Shown here in pieces: positions 1 through 9,079 of a DNA stretch of 64,000 nucleotides. The position numbers were made by a program, and so were the translations under genes. The notes below the pieces were generated by a model. It did no database searches. It saw nothing but the letters and a program-made list of their open reading frames with translations, and was not told the DNA's origin. The DNA is taken from contig PDSJ01000013.1 in NCBI GenBank assembly GCA_002748425.1, positions 184,494-248,493 on the forward strand, in the 5' to 3' direction. Position 1 is the first letter of the stretch. Every line of letters starts with the position of its first letter. Origin of the DNA: a candidate division KSB3 bacterium (GTDB taxonomy: Bacteria > Moduliflexota > Moduliflexia > Moduliflexales > Moduliflexaceae).

Positions 1-1008
1 ATGTTATTGCCATTAGAGCCGTTCTTTGAAGATCCGGAATTGGCGGTGCCAGGTTACGATTTTGAGGATCTTGTACCTGCTTATGTTGATAACACCGGCC
101 GTGTCGGCGGAGAAAAAATTTATATGGGCGGTCCCGGATCGACATTATATGCCCTGCCGTTCGGAGCTGAAACCAGTATTTTAGCGTATCGTGCCGATCT
201 CTTCAAAGAGCATAATCTTAACGTTCCTGATACATACGATGATATCCGGGCAGCAGCCAAATATTTTGCCGAGAACGTCGAGGGCGTCTATGGTTTAACC
301 ATGCGCGGCGCCTCAGGACATCAGGCCACACATGCGTTTCTCTTGCATGCAGACCCATTCGGGGCAAAGGTGTTTAACGCTGATTGGGAACCGACCTTAA
401 CAAGTCCGGAAGCGATCGAAACTCTGGAGTTCATGAAAGAAATGGTTGAGTACGGTCCTCCAGGCATCACGGGGTTTGGCTATGACGGGCAGTGTAATGC
501 ATTTCTGGAAGGACTTGCGGCGATGTATATCGATAACAATGCCATCGCAGCCGCAACACGCGATCCGGAAAGATCCAAAGTCGTCGGAAAGGTCGAGTTT
601 GCTCTGCACCCCAAACACAAAAACCGTCTGTCGGAAACCGGCGGTTTCGGTATTGGCATCCCTGCCAACGCCAAAAATCCGGAAGCAGCCTTTATCTTTA
701 TCCAATGGCTGACCATGAAAGAACAGGATAAAAAAGTTGTCGAAGCCGGCGGTGCGCCATTCAGAATGTCGACCTTGAACGATCCAGACTTGCAGGCAAG
801 CCATCCTGAATTTGCTGTCATGCTGAAACAACTGCCGCATGCTGATCCGGACTGGCGCCCGATTATTCCGGAGTGGGGCGAAATCAACCAAACCATCGGT
901 GTTGCCGTGAACCAAGTGCTCACCGGAGAAAAAGAGCCGATGGACGCGATGGAATCAATTACCGAGCCGCTCCGGGCTATCGTCAAAAAAGGGGGCTACC
1001 TCAAATAA
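1..1008 (+). CDS. ABC polyol/sugar substrate-binding protein, 5'-truncated by window edge
   Basis: Periplasmic solute-binding protein of the MalE/UgpB/SmoE class (SBP_bac_1) that would deliver a sugar or polyol to the two permeases downstream. Only the C-terminal 335 residues are visible. Family members are about 420-450 aa and carry a signal peptide, which is missing here, so the ATG at position 1 is an internal Met. The visible part contains LYALPFGAET, the usual binding-cleft region, and a stretch around residue 100 (GLTMRGASG) that also occurs, as GICLRGKAG, in the fused binding protein at 11746-13785. The C-terminus (EINQTIGVAVNQVLTGE) is typical of the family. A perfect hairpin lies between this gene and the first permease. 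Substrate inferred, not shown; family call firm. Confidence 0.85.
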   Translation: MLLPLEPFFEDPELAVPGYDFEDLVPAYVDNTGRVGGEKIYMGGPGSTLYALPFGAETSILAYRADLFKEHNLNVPDTYDDIRAAAKYFAENVEGVYGLTMRGASGHQATHAFLLHADPFGAKVFNADWEPTLTSPEAIETLEFMKEMVEYGPPGITGFGYDGQCNAFLEGLAAMYIDNNAIAAATRDPERSKVVGKVEFALHPKHKNRLSETGGFGIGIPANAKNPEAAFIFIQWLTMKEQDKKVVEAGGAPFRMSTLNDPDLQASHPEFAVMLKQLPHADPDWRPIIPEWGEINQTIGVAVNQVLTGEKEPMDAMESITEPLRAIVKKGGYLK

Positions 1009-1023
1009 ATTTTCGGAGATCAT

Positions 1024-1049
1024 CTGAACGGCGGGGTTCCGCCGTTCAG
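1024..1049 (+). promoter_or_regulatory. Intercistronic perfect hairpin after the binding-protein gene
   Basis: An 11-bp perfect stem (CTGAACGGCGG / CCGCCGTTCAG) closes a 4-nt loop 16 bases after the binding-protein stop codon and 60 bases before the permease start. No T-tract follows, so it is not a standard terminator. Such hairpins between binding-protein and permease genes, as in malE-malF, protect the upstream message and allow excess binding protein. That role is inferred here. Confidence 0.75.
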
Positions 1050-1108
1050 ACTTCCTGTAACGTACAAGCTCTTCATACACATCCACATATCCGAAAAGGA
1101 GACCCGTT

Positions 1109-2263
1109 ATGAAGGCAAAAGCTAACACTGTTTTACAAAAGACGAATAGTGATGTCGTATTCTCAATTGGAGGATTTCATATCACGGTCAAGATGCTCCA
1201 AAAAGCGACACCGTATTTTTTCATCGGTCCTGCCCTGTTGATTCTCTTCTTTACGCTGATCTATCCTGTATTTTACGGTCTTGGACTCAGTTTCTTCAAT
1301 TGGACATTACGGGATATGGCCTCAGCAGAATCCCCGAAACTCACCAGCGCATCTTTCGACTTACTCAAAAAAGACGGGCTTCCCGATAACGTGCTGGACC
1401 AGCTCGATCGTTTCAAAAATCGAAAATTTCGAACAAAGGAAAAATTTCTTAAAAAGATAGAAGGCGCGATCGGAGCTGAGGCAACGGCACGCTATCAGAA
1501 ATTCCTTCTGAAGCGCACTCTGAAAAAGCCCGAATTTATCGGATTCGGGAATTACAGGGAACTGGCGAAGAGTGAATTCTTCTGGACCAGCGTGGGCGTC
1601 ACGTTGAAATTTTCCTTGAGTGTGGTTGTCTTTGAAATTCTGCTGGGCTTATTTCTGGCTCTGCTCTTAGAAGAAAAAATGAAAGGATTACGCTTGTTTC
1701 GGACGATCTTTCTCCTGCCGATCATGATCGCGCCTGTTGTCGTCGGATTAATCTGGCGTTTTCTCTACGATCCCTCTTTTGGGATGATCAATTACTTCTT
1801 GAGCTTTCTTGGTATCGCTCCCCAAACCTGGCTGTCCGATCCCTCATTGGCCTTGCCAGCAGTTGTTCTGGCGGATATCTGGCAATGGACACCCTTTGTC
1901 TTTCTCTTACTCCTCGCAGGTCTGCAAGGCATCCCGCGATCTCTGTTAGAGGCCGGCGAAGTCGACGGCACAAACTATCTGCAAAATCTCGTTTATATTA
2001 AACTGCCGCAAATTAAGTCCATTATCGGGATTACAGCGATTTTACGGTTGATCGATTCTTTCCGCAGCCTGGTGGTGATGTTCGTGATGACTGAAGGCGG
2101 ACCAGGTATGTCCACTGAGGTTCTCTCATTACACCTGTACAAAACCGCGTTTACCAGTCAGCGGCTTGGATTGGCATCGGCAATTGCCGTTGTACTGATA
2201 GCGATCATCCTCTCGCTGGCGGCAGTGTTAATGTGGAGCATGCGTTCCCCACAGGAGGTATAA
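1109..2263 (+). CDS. ABC sugar/polyol importer permease, MalF/UgpA type
   Basis: Inner-membrane permease subunit (BPD_transp_1 family) of the importer begun by the upstream binding protein. The 384-aa product is longer than the usual 290-320 aa. After the first membrane segment (about residues 34-57) comes a charged stretch of about 80 residues (about 65-145) rich in Lys/Arg, before the core membrane segments resume. The EAA loop that contacts the ATPase is visible as LEAGEVDGTNYLQNLVYIKLP. An RBS-like AAAGGAGA lies 6-13 bases before the ATG. Followed after 2 bases by the second permease. No ATPase gene occurs in this operon inside the window; it may lie upstream or be shared. The insert is odd: MalF proteins have a periplasmic P2 loop, but at a different position. 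Confidence 0.9.
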   Translation: MKAKANTVLQKTNSDVVFSIGGFHITVKMLQKATPYFFIGPALLILFFTLIYPVFYGLGLSFFNWTLRDMASAESPKLTSASFDLLKKDGLPDNVLDQLDRFKNRKFRTKEKFLKKIEGAIGAEATARYQKFLLKRTLKKPEFIGFGNYRELAKSEFFWTSVGVTLKFSLSVVVFEILLGLFLALLLEEKMKGLRLFRTIFLLPIMIAPVVVGLIWRFLYDPSFGMINYFLSFLGIAPQTWLSDPSLALPAVVLADIWQWTPFVFLLLLAGLQGIPRSLLEAGEVDGTNYLQNLVYIKLPQIKSIIGITAILRLIDSFRSLVVMFVMTEGGPGMSTEVLSLHLYKTAFTSQRLGLASAIAVVLIAIILSLAAVLMWSMRSPQEV

Positions 2264-2265
2264 GA

Positions 2266-3102
2266 ATGGCCAATGTCACTAAACGCGCAAAAGCAACGAT
2301 GTACCTCAGATATGTCGTGGTCGTGGTGGGAGCAGCAGTGAGTCTCTTTCCGATTTTTGTCATGATCACGACGTCATTTAAAATCCGCACAGATGCTTTC
2401 AGCATCCCTCCAAAGTGGTTGTTTGTCCCAACCCTGCAAAATTACATACATGTCTTGTTCAGTCAGAATTTTTTTCGCTATTTTGTCAACAGCATTATCA
2501 TTGCCCTGCTCGCCACCTTGTTCAGCGTCGTCCTCGGGGCACTGGCCGCGTATGCCCTGGCGCGCTTCAGGTTTATGGGTAAAGGTGTGGTGATTATGGG
2601 CACGCTCTTACTGCGCATGGTCGCCCCGGTCATTCTGGTGATTCCGATTTTTATTCTCTGGAACAAGCTCGGTTTGATCAACGGACGATTTGGCCTGGTG
2701 TTAACGTATGTCGCTCTGAACCTTTCTTTTAACATCTGGGTTTTACGCACCTTTATTTTGGAGATTCCGGTCGAGTTGGAAGAAGCTGCGTTGATCGACG
2801 GCTGTGGAGAATTTACCATTTTCTTCAAGATCATCCTGCCGTTGATCGCACCGGGATTAGCAGTCGCCAGCATCTTTACCTTCCGCATTGCCTGGAACGA
2901 ATTTATTCTGAGTCTGGTCTTGACAAATCGTTTCACCAGGACCTTGCCGGTGGCCGTCTCATTATATCTGACGGATCACGGAATTGAATGGGGCCAAATT
3001 ACAGCCATTGCCACAATAATCGCTGTTCCGGCATTTATTTTTACCTTTACTGCTGCCAAGAGCCTGATCATGGGACTAACTGCGGGAGCCGTGAAGGGGT
3101 AA
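2266..3102 (+). CDS. ABC sugar/polyol importer permease, MalG/UgpE type
   Basis: Second inner-membrane permease, 278 aa, pairing with the MalF-type subunit upstream. A GTG at 2233 would overlap the upstream gene by 31 bases. The ATG at 2266 is preferred because it has a perfect AGGAGGT at 2253-2259 with 6 bases of spacing and gives a standard N-terminus. Six hydrophobic segments are visible, and the EAA motif reads EEAALIDGCGEFTIFFKIILP. Translational coupling with the upstream gene is likely (2-base gap). A strong hairpin follows the stop. Specificity cannot be read from the permease; the binding protein suggests a sugar or polyol. Confidence 0.92.
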   Translation: MANVTKRAKATMYLRYVVVVVGAAVSLFPIFVMITTSFKIRTDAFSIPPKWLFVPTLQNYIHVLFSQNFFRYFVNSIIIALLATLFSVVLGALAAYALARFRFMGKGVVIMGTLLLRMVAPVILVIPIFILWNKLGLINGRFGLVLTYVALNLSFNIWVLRTFILEIPVELEEAALIDGCGEFTIFFKIILPLIAPGLAVASIFTFRIAWNEFILSLVLTNRFTRTLPVAVSLYLTDHGIEWGQITAIATIIAVPAFIFTFTAAKSLIMGLTAGAVKG

Positions 3103-3163
3103 AGTGGCGACGTGTCACACCTGGGGCAATCGTCACGAGAAGTACTTCTGCACACTGCGCCAT

Positions 3164-3194
3164 CAGTGTGCGTAAATCTCTTTTACGCACACTG
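3164..3194 (+). terminator. Hairpin terminator candidate after the ABC operon
   Basis: A perfect 13-bp stem (CAGTGTGCGTAAA / TTTACGCACACTG) with a 5-nt loop, 61 bases after the permease stop and before the convergent transglycosylase gene. The + strand continues TTATGCTGTTCTT, only moderately T-rich, so termination efficiency is uncertain. It may serve as the boundary between the two converging operons. Confidence 0.65.
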
Positions 3195-3239
3195 TTATGC
3201 TGTTCTTAGCAGGACGTTCTCAAGCTTTTTTCAACAAGA

Positions 3240-3929
3240 TCAACCCTGCTCTAAATAGCTCATAATACGCTTGACATAGCGTCGATCCTGATTGTAATGC
3301 CAAATCGCTTTTTGGAGGTCGTCGCGGCCTCCGTTTCTGAGCAGATAGTTTGCTGCCGAGTACGCAGCATCTTCCACGTCAAAGGGATCTTTTACCCCGT
3401 CTCCATTCGCATCAATGGCATTGCGCACCCAGGTTTCAGGAATAAACTGAAAAGGGCCGACCGCACCTTTACGCGAGCCATAGACCTGTTGAGGATCCCA
3501 GTGCAACTCCCGGCAGATTTGGTAAAAATAGGAAAGCTGCCGCTTGGGCAAAACAGAAACGACCTGGGTTTTCCCCAAATTTCGGCCCAGGTTGCTTTCT
3601 TCACGATGCAGGCCCCAAAAAATCTGCCAGGGAAGACCCGACCAATGCGATACCTGCTGATACAACTGATACAATTCACGCTGCCCGCGAATTTCATAGT
3701 GTGGGGCATCACCTGTCAGGCTGTCCCAGACATCAAGCAGCAGGTAGGACAGAAAACGCAGGGCTTCCCAGCCCAGATTCACAGCGTTCACAAGCAGGTA
3801 GCTGCTGAGATCCACAATCTTCGACCACAGCGGTTCCTCTGAAAAAATAATCGCTGACGTGCCGCTGTGCACACATGTCATGTACACACACAGCAGCAGT
3901 ACACCGAGAACAATCAAGTTTTTGAGCAT
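3240..3929 (-). CDS. Lytic transglycosylase (SLT/MltB-like), membrane-anchored or secreted
   Basis: Predicted peptidoglycan lytic transglycosylase, 229 aa. The N-terminus (about residues 1-25) is a hydrophobic signal or anchor ending near a Cys-rich stretch. The C-terminal half holds the lysozyme-like fold: EESNLGRNLG carries the likely catalytic Glu, GAVGPFQFIPETW is the substrate-cleft motif shared by SLT enzymes, and ANYLLRNGG with WHYNQ completes the fold. DANGDGVKDPFDVEDAA resembles the calcium-binding loop of MltB-type enzymes. Last gene of a three-gene operon, 15 bases behind the secreted unknown. Cleaves the glycan strand in the periplasm, by family knowledge. Confidence 0.85.
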   Translation of the reverse strand: MLKNLIVLGVLLLCVYMTCVHSGTSAIIFSEEPLWSKIVDLSSYLLVNAVNLGWEALRFLSYLLLDVWDSLTGDAPHYEIRGQRELYQLYQQVSHWSGLPWQIFWGLHREESNLGRNLGKTQVVSVLPKRQLSYFYQICRELHWDPQQVYGSRKGAVGPFQFIPETWVRNAIDANGDGVKDPFDVEDAAYSAANYLLRNGGRDDLQKAIWHYNQDRRYVKRIMSYLEQG

Positions 3930-3944
3930 GGCGCGTGCAGGACC

Positions 3945-4991
3945 TTAACGTCGTCCAACGATCGCATAAATAACGAGCGGACGATTGCTATTATGATTCC
4001 GTATACGGACTTTGGCGGCATCAACCATATTCTGGGGCAAATCGATACTTTGAGAACCGGCCCGCCGGCCGATAAAATTTTCCATACCCCGGCTATCGCC
4101 GGCAAAGATATCATATTCACCATCAGCCTCAATATGAAATTCTTCTGTTTTCCATTCGTTTGAAATCGGAGTATTCCACTGGACTTCAATTTCTCCGAGC
4201 GGGCAGAGTTGATAGCCTCTGCCGCCTGCCGAAATCGCCATTCTTGCCTCTTCCAGTTCAGCGCAATCCAGCCGGTCTACCCGTAAGCCGATCAGATGCT
4301 CCGGAAAATAGCTGAAGCCTCCTTGCAGCGTCCCTCCGACGGCGGCTGCCAGGGTGCTTCCTTCAATCGCCTCAATATACGTTGCTCCATTATGTCGGTT
4401 GTCGATCAAAATGAGTTCCGCTGATTGCACATGAGAGGGCAGATCAAAGGATGCTGTTCCCATAACATCTGCTCCGACCTGCGTCCAGTCAGCTTCACCA
4501 AAATTGGCTGTAAAGACATTGTAAGGCCCGTCAAAGCCGCCTTTGTCATGGGTATAAATCGTGAAGTCCGGCTGATTAGGCAGATTAATAATTTTATTAT
4601 TTGTGTGAAAGGTATACACGATTTGTGAGTTGATGCCTTCCAGCACGGCGACCCGGTCGTCCTTTCGCAGACCGTCTTGCGGATCGGTCACGTTGCGCAC
4701 CGACTGAGGAAGATAGCTGTCGGCCCAACGCTTTTGGACCTGACGAGGCTGTGCCAGAATCGCGCGCGAGTCAGGCTGAGAGCTTGGAATCGGACGCTCT
4801 TCCCGTCCAGGAACACCAGGGGCGATTTCTCCTGTAACTGGAACAGTAGAATACTGTTGAGTCGCTTGAGCGCCTGCGCCGATCTCAATTGCCAGCACTG
4901 CATTCGAGCCATACGGGATCGCGACAGTTATCCAGCCGAATCCTGCAAGCGTGCATACGATGACTTTCAATACGTAAAAGGCTTTTTTCAT
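3945..4991 (-). CDS. Secreted protein of unknown function
   Basis: 348 aa, not recognised. The N-terminus has a Lys start followed by a hydrophobic segment (about residues 8-35), a signal peptide or anchor. Residues 45-110 are Pro/Gln/Ser-rich and probably a flexible linker. The rest is Gly/Asp/Asn-rich with predicted beta character. Two internal segments look alike (NLPNQPDFTIYTHDKGGFDG and the C-terminal EADGEYDIFAGDSRGMENFIG), each followed by a line about Asp/Asn-rich loops, which could mean a repeated beta-sandwich domain. The start codon overlaps the Nudix stop as ATGA, so the two are translationally coupled. A cell-envelope role is inferred from the signal and the transglycosylase downstream. 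Confidence 0.75.
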   Translation of the reverse strand: MKKAFYVLKVIVCTLAGFGWITVAIPYGSNAVLAIEIGAGAQATQQYSTVPVTGEIAPGVPGREERPIPSSQPDSRAILAQPRQVQKRWADSYLPQSVRNVTDPQDGLRKDDRVAVLEGINSQIVYTFHTNNKIINLPNQPDFTIYTHDKGGFDGPYNVFTANFGEADWTQVGADVMGTASFDLPSHVQSAELILIDNRHNGATYIEAIEGSTLAAAVGGTLQGGFSYFPEHLIGLRVDRLDCAELEEARMAISAGGRGYQLCPLGEIEVQWNTPISNEWKTEEFHIEADGEYDIFAGDSRGMENFIGRRAGSQSIDLPQNMVDAAKVRIRNHNSNRPLVIYAIVGRR

Positions 4992-5494
4992 AAGATTTCC
5001 CCCTTCGTCTTTTTCTCCTGAGATTCCGCATTCCCGGCATCACGCAACGCCGCTGCCTTCTCGATCACCGGCAGTAAACCGCTGGTGAGTTCATAGGCAC
5101 GAAGTGCATTCAGCGGAACCCAGCGTGCATCCGTCACATCGCTCCCAGCCTTGAGTTGAGCCTTTTGACAGGAAAATTCGGACCGACAGGACGCGAGATA
5201 ATCAAGAATCAGATAATGATATTGGATCCGCCCGAGCTTATCCTTCACCACATGATCGATGAGTTCCGAAAGGGCTTCAACGACAATATCAAGCCCGCAT
5301 TCTTCCCGGACTTCCCGGACAATCGCTTCTTCCGGAGATTCCCCCGGCTCGATGACGCCGCCCGGTAACGTCCATTGTCCTTCTGCAGGCGGCCGGCCCC
5401 GCTTGATCAGCAAAAGCCGGTCATCCTCAAAAATCAGCGCTCCAACAGCAGGAATCGGATAGCGCGGATATTCTCGTGAAGAGTCTGCAACCAT
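4988..5494 (-). CDS. Nudix hydrolase (ADP-ribose/NTP pyrophosphohydrolase family)
   Basis: Cytoplasmic hydrolase of nucleoside diphosphates linked to another moiety, 168 aa. The Nudix box is complete: GGVIEPGESPEEAIVREVRE, then ECGLDI, with the metal-binding REVREE glutamates intact. YPIPAVGALIFEDDRLLLIKRG before the box resembles ADP-ribose pyrophosphatase and MutT-like members; the exact substrate cannot be assigned. An upstream in-frame TTG (5527) exists, but the ATG at 5494 with AGAGG upstream is preferred. First gene of the operon with the secreted unknown and the transglycosylase; a promoter lies just upstream. Confidence 0.88.
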   Translation of the reverse strand: MVADSSREYPRYPIPAVGALIFEDDRLLLIKRGRPPAEGQWTLPGGVIEPGESPEEAIVREVREECGLDIVVEALSELIDHVVKDKLGRIQYHYLILDYLASCRSEFSCQKAQLKAGSDVTDARWVPLNALRAYELTSGLLPVIEKAAALRDAGNAESQEKKTKGEIL

Positions 5495-5556
5495 TGTCCA
5501 GCCTCTTGTCCTCTTTTTGTGTGGCAATACGTTTCAACTACGAGACATCAGCTTAG

Positions 5557-5584
5557 AGTGTACAACATCATTTTTGTTTGTCAA
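5557..5584 (-). promoter_or_regulatory. Sigma-70-like promoter for the Nudix operon
   Basis: On the minus strand a perfect TTGACA (5584-5579) is followed after 16 bases by TACACT (5562-5557; 4 of 6 to consensus). It is about 60 bases upstream of the Nudix ATG. The rest of the gap to priA (5585-5685) shows nothing further. Confidence 0.5.
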
Positions 5585-5685
5585 GGAATTAGACCCACTG
5601 ACTGATCCTGAACTGCGATTTTCCGTGCGAACAAGATAACTCAGACATTGGTTTCAGTTCGTCTGAAGCCCGTCGTGTTTGTCCG

Positions 5686-8163
5686 TCAAAGCAGGTTGAC
5701 TGGATCGACATCGACAAGAATCTGCAGGTCTTTCAATGACGTGAACCCGCAGAAGCGTTCAAGCTGCTCTTTCACGAAACGGCGCATCGATAAGGAATGA
5801 GCGCTTTTGAGCAGAATCTGATAGCGAAACTTACTCCGAAGTCTGGTCAAAGCCGCCGGGCTGGGTCCCAGGATTGCGATCCGGTGTTGACAAGCCTGTT
5901 CGTGCTGCCGCATCTGTCTGGCCAGCGTTACGGCCGTCTCATGCGTGAACTCATCATCCCGGCTTTGCAGCAGAATATTGATCAGACGTGAAAAGGGTGG
6001 ATAGTTCAATTGTCGACGGAAGACGATTTCGCGGTTGTAAAAAGCAAAATAGTCATGATGCTGCGCTGCCAAAATCGCATAATGTTCCGGCGCATAGGTT
6101 TGAATCATCACCTCTCCCCGAAGTCGGCCGCGCCCGGTACGTCCCGCCACTTGAGTCAGAAGCTGGAACGTCCGCTCACCGGCCCTGAAATCTGGAAGAT
6201 GTAAGCCGGTTTCAGCCGAAATCACGCCGACCAGGGTCACATTATGAAAATCGTGGCCCTTGCTGATCATTTGTGTGCCGATCAGAATATCAATGTCTCC
6301 CTGCTCGAAACGTTGTAAAATCTTAAAATGCGCATTTTTCCCTGACACGGTATCGCGATCCATTCTGGCGACTTCAGCATCCGGGAAAAGCAGTTGAATG
6401 TCCTGTTCGATCCGTTCCGTACCGATTCCCCGATAGCGCAGATCAGGACTGCTGCACTGCTCACATCGCCCTGGAGGGGTGCGGGAAAAATCGCAATAAT
6501 GACACTGAAGGCGATGCGAAACGACGTGGTAGGTGAGACTGACGTTACAGCGGGGGCATTCGTAGACAAAACCACATGCTTTGCAGAGATAGAAATTGGC
6601 AAAACCGCGCAGATTCAGGAACAACAGGACCTGCTCTCCCCGCGAAAGCACCTTCCGGATCGCTTCCTCCAGGGCATTGGAAAAAAGATGCTTCGAGTCC
6701 CCCTGCCTTCGATCGAGAATTTCGACCTTTGGAAGCGGACGTTCGTCAATTCGTTCATCAATCGTCAATAATTGGTACTTCCGGGTCTGCGCGTTATAGT
6801 AAGATTCCAGTGAAGGAGTCGCGCTTCCCAGAATAATGGGGATGTTCTCGATGCGCGCCCGCATGACGGCCGTATCGCGGCCATGATAACGCGGCTCGCT
6901 GTCCTGCTTGTAGGACATTTCGTGTTCTTCATCCACCACGATAAGTCCCACATCACTCATCGGGGCAAAAATGGCGGAGCGCGCTCCGATGACCACATCG
7001 ACGTCTCCACGCCGAATTCGCTGCCATTCATCATAGCGTTCGCCTGTTGAAAGGCCGCTATGCAGCACAGCCACATTATCTTCAAATCGTGAAAAAAAGC
7101 GACCGGTCAGCAGCGGTGTCAGGGAAATCTCCGGCACCAGCACAATGGCGCGGCGTTTGAGCGAAAGGACATGAGCGATCGCCTGCATGTAAATCTCCGT
7201 CTTTCCGCTTCCGGTAACTCCATGCAGCAGCAAGGCTCTGAACTCTTCGGAATCTATGGCATTGAGGATGTGTTTCAAAGCATCTTCCTGCTGTTGACTC
7301 AGAGGGAGATGCGAACTTTTCTGACACGTGAAATGGGCAGCAGGTTGCCGCCGAACGTCTTTGACATAGACCTTGACATAACCTTTTTGCGCTAAGGCGT
7401 TAATCGAAGAGCGGGGATCGAAACGCAATGCTTCTTGCAATTCGACCACAGGGAGATCGTCGGGAAAGACGTCCTTGAGAAATCGAAAGATTCTGGCTTG
7501 CTTCGGGGCTCGTGTTCCGAGGAGATCGATATCTGCCAGTTCTGCCGCAGGCATGGACAGCACGATATGCTGCAGGCGTTTGGTTCTCGCAGTTCCGGAT
7601 TTCAACTGTTCTTCGATTTCAACATAGCCCTGTTTTTCGAGTAAATACAGCGACGATCTCAGGTTTTTCCTCCCGAGTTTTTTCTGAAGCTCCTGAAGCG
7701 TCAGCGTACAATCCTGCTGCAAGAGTTCAAGAATCTTTTTCTGCAGCTTGCCGCTGACTGAAGGGAGTCGGACGCTTTCTCCGAAAAGATCGACAGAGCC
7801 GGACTGCAGCGCGGATTCACACAGATGAATGTTCAGCGTATGCACACTGTCCATACCGGACGGCAAGGCCGCCTTGATCGCGACGCCCCAGGAACAGGCA
7901 TAATACTCGGAAATCCATTTCGTTAAACGCCGCAGCGTCTCACTCACAACAGGCTCGGAATCGAGCAGATCGAGAATCTCTTTCAGGCGCTCCACTGCAG
8001 GGAACTCTGGAAAGCCGACAATACAGCCTGTCAGGACCTTCCGGCCAAAAGGCACCAGAACGCGCTTGCCCAACTCAACGTCTTCCTGGAGTTCAACAGG
8101 AACCCTGTAGCTGTAGGATTGAGATACCGGCAGAGGAACTGCGACATCAACGTATTGCTTCAT
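5686..8163 (-). CDS. priA: Primosomal protein N' (replication restart helicase PriA)
   Basis: 3'-to-5' DNA helicase that reloads the replisome at stalled forks; 825 aa, somewhat longer than E. coli PriA (732). The N-terminal 3'-DNA-binding domain is seen in VDVAVPLPVSQSYSYRVP. The helicase core has Walker A GVTGSGKTEIY and the DEAH-type box VVDEEHE. The zinc-binding insertion is complete: CKACGFVYECPRC then CHYCDF then CEQC, followed by GTERIEQDIQLLFP, and later QVAGRTGRG (motif VI). The start lies 10 bases after the radC stop; a GGAG within the end of radC serves as RBS, implying an operon. Identification firm. Confidence 0.97.
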   Translation of the reverse strand: MKQYVDVAVPLPVSQSYSYRVPVELQEDVELGKRVLVPFGRKVLTGCIVGFPEFPAVERLKEILDLLDSEPVVSETLRRLTKWISEYYACSWGVAIKAALPSGMDSVHTLNIHLCESALQSGSVDLFGESVRLPSVSGKLQKKILELLQQDCTLTLQELQKKLGRKNLRSSLYLLEKQGYVEIEEQLKSGTARTKRLQHIVLSMPAAELADIDLLGTRAPKQARIFRFLKDVFPDDLPVVELQEALRFDPRSSINALAQKGYVKVYVKDVRRQPAAHFTCQKSSHLPLSQQQEDALKHILNAIDSEEFRALLLHGVTGSGKTEIYMQAIAHVLSLKRRAIVLVPEISLTPLLTGRFFSRFEDNVAVLHSGLSTGERYDEWQRIRRGDVDVVIGARSAIFAPMSDVGLIVVDEEHEMSYKQDSEPRYHGRDTAVMRARIENIPIILGSATPSLESYYNAQTRKYQLLTIDERIDERPLPKVEILDRRQGDSKHLFSNALEEAIRKVLSRGEQVLLFLNLRGFANFYLCKACGFVYECPRCNVSLTYHVVSHRLQCHYCDFSRTPPGRCEQCSSPDLRYRGIGTERIEQDIQLLFPDAEVARMDRDTVSGKNAHFKILQRFEQGDIDILIGTQMISKGHDFHNVTLVGVISAETGLHLPDFRAGERTFQLLTQVAGRTGRGRLRGEVMIQTYAPEHYAILAAQHHDYFAFYNREIVFRRQLNYPPFSRLINILLQSRDDEFTHETAVTLARQMRQHEQACQHRIAILGPSPAALTRLRSKFRYQILLKSAHSLSMRRFVKEQLERFCGFTSLKDLQILVDVDPVNLL

Positions 8164-8173
8164 GATCGCTCCG

Positions 8174-8869
8174 CTACATGATACCCATGTCTTTCATGCT
8201 CAAAAATTTTCCACCAGCAATAACCAGATGATCGAGTACCGGCACGTCCATCACCCTTCCGACCTCGACCAAACGCTCAGTAATCTCCACATCTTCTGGG
8301 CTCGGCGTGGGATCACCGCTGGGATGGTTATGGAGCAGGATAATCGTGGCTGCCGTTTGAATCAGGGCAAAACGAAACACATCGCGCGGATGGACAATGC
8401 TGGCGTTAAGGGTTCCTTCAGAAATAATTTTATCTTTGAGGATACGATTTTTTGTATCCAGCGCCACGACTCGAAAAATTTCATGGGTCAGGAGACTCAT
8501 CTCATCACGAAAATAGTTGAAGACGTCGGCAGGATGACGAATAACAGGCTTCGTGCTGCTGCTGAACATCGCCATCCGTTTACCCAGTTCAAACGCTGAC
8601 AGAATCTGGCACGCCTTTGCCGGCCCAATACCGGAGACAGCAGTCAGTTGCTTAAAATCTGCCTGTGCAATGCCTTTCAGGCTTTCAAACACTTTTAACA
8701 AATTCGTCGCCAGATCGATGGCTGTATATTTCCTGTGCCCTACCACAGCCCCCGTGGAAATCGTAATAGCGAGTAATTCCTGATTCGATAACACATTCGG
8801 GCCAAAATGTTCGAGACGCTCGCGGGGCCTGGCATCTTCCGGCATCTCCTTAATCGTTAAATAGTCCAT
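8174..8869 (-). CDS. radC: RadC family (JAB/MPN-domain) protein
   Basis: 231 aa, normal family length. N-terminal helix-hairpin-helix region (LTAVSGIGPAKACQILSAFE), then a JAB1/MPN metalloprotease-like domain with the metal-binding motif HNHPSGDPTPSPEDVEIT and upstream glutamate in KIISEGTLNASIVHPRD. RadC was named as a DNA repair protein, but that role is disputed and its biochemical activity is not settled. Co-directional with and 10 bases from priA, so probably one transcript. Upstream (8870-9132) are two TTGACA boxes on the minus strand (8989-8984 and 9022-9017), but neither has a clean -10 at standard spacing. Confidence 0.93.
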   Translation of the reverse strand: MDYLTIKEMPEDARPRERLEHFGPNVLSNQELLAITISTGAVVGHRKYTAIDLATNLLKVFESLKGIAQADFKQLTAVSGIGPAKACQILSAFELGKRMAMFSSSTKPVIRHPADVFNYFRDEMSLLTHEIFRVVALDTKNRILKDKIISEGTLNASIVHPRDVFRFALIQTAATIILLHNHPSGDPTPSPEDVEITERLVEVGRVMDVPVLDHLVIAGGKFLSMKDMGIM

Positions 8870-9079
8870 GGGGAACCTTTATGAACTCAGGGGCTGGCAA
8901 CACGCGAGCCGCCACATTTGCTTCAGGATTCATCGCAGCGACTCAAACATCATCTCATGAATCTATTATCACGCTTACAGACTTGTCAATCAATCGGCTG
9001 GTAGAAATCTACAATTTGTCAAGGAAATCCTGTCTGATTTTGCTCTGAGGAAGACTCTCTTGGGAGGCAGGAAGACACC

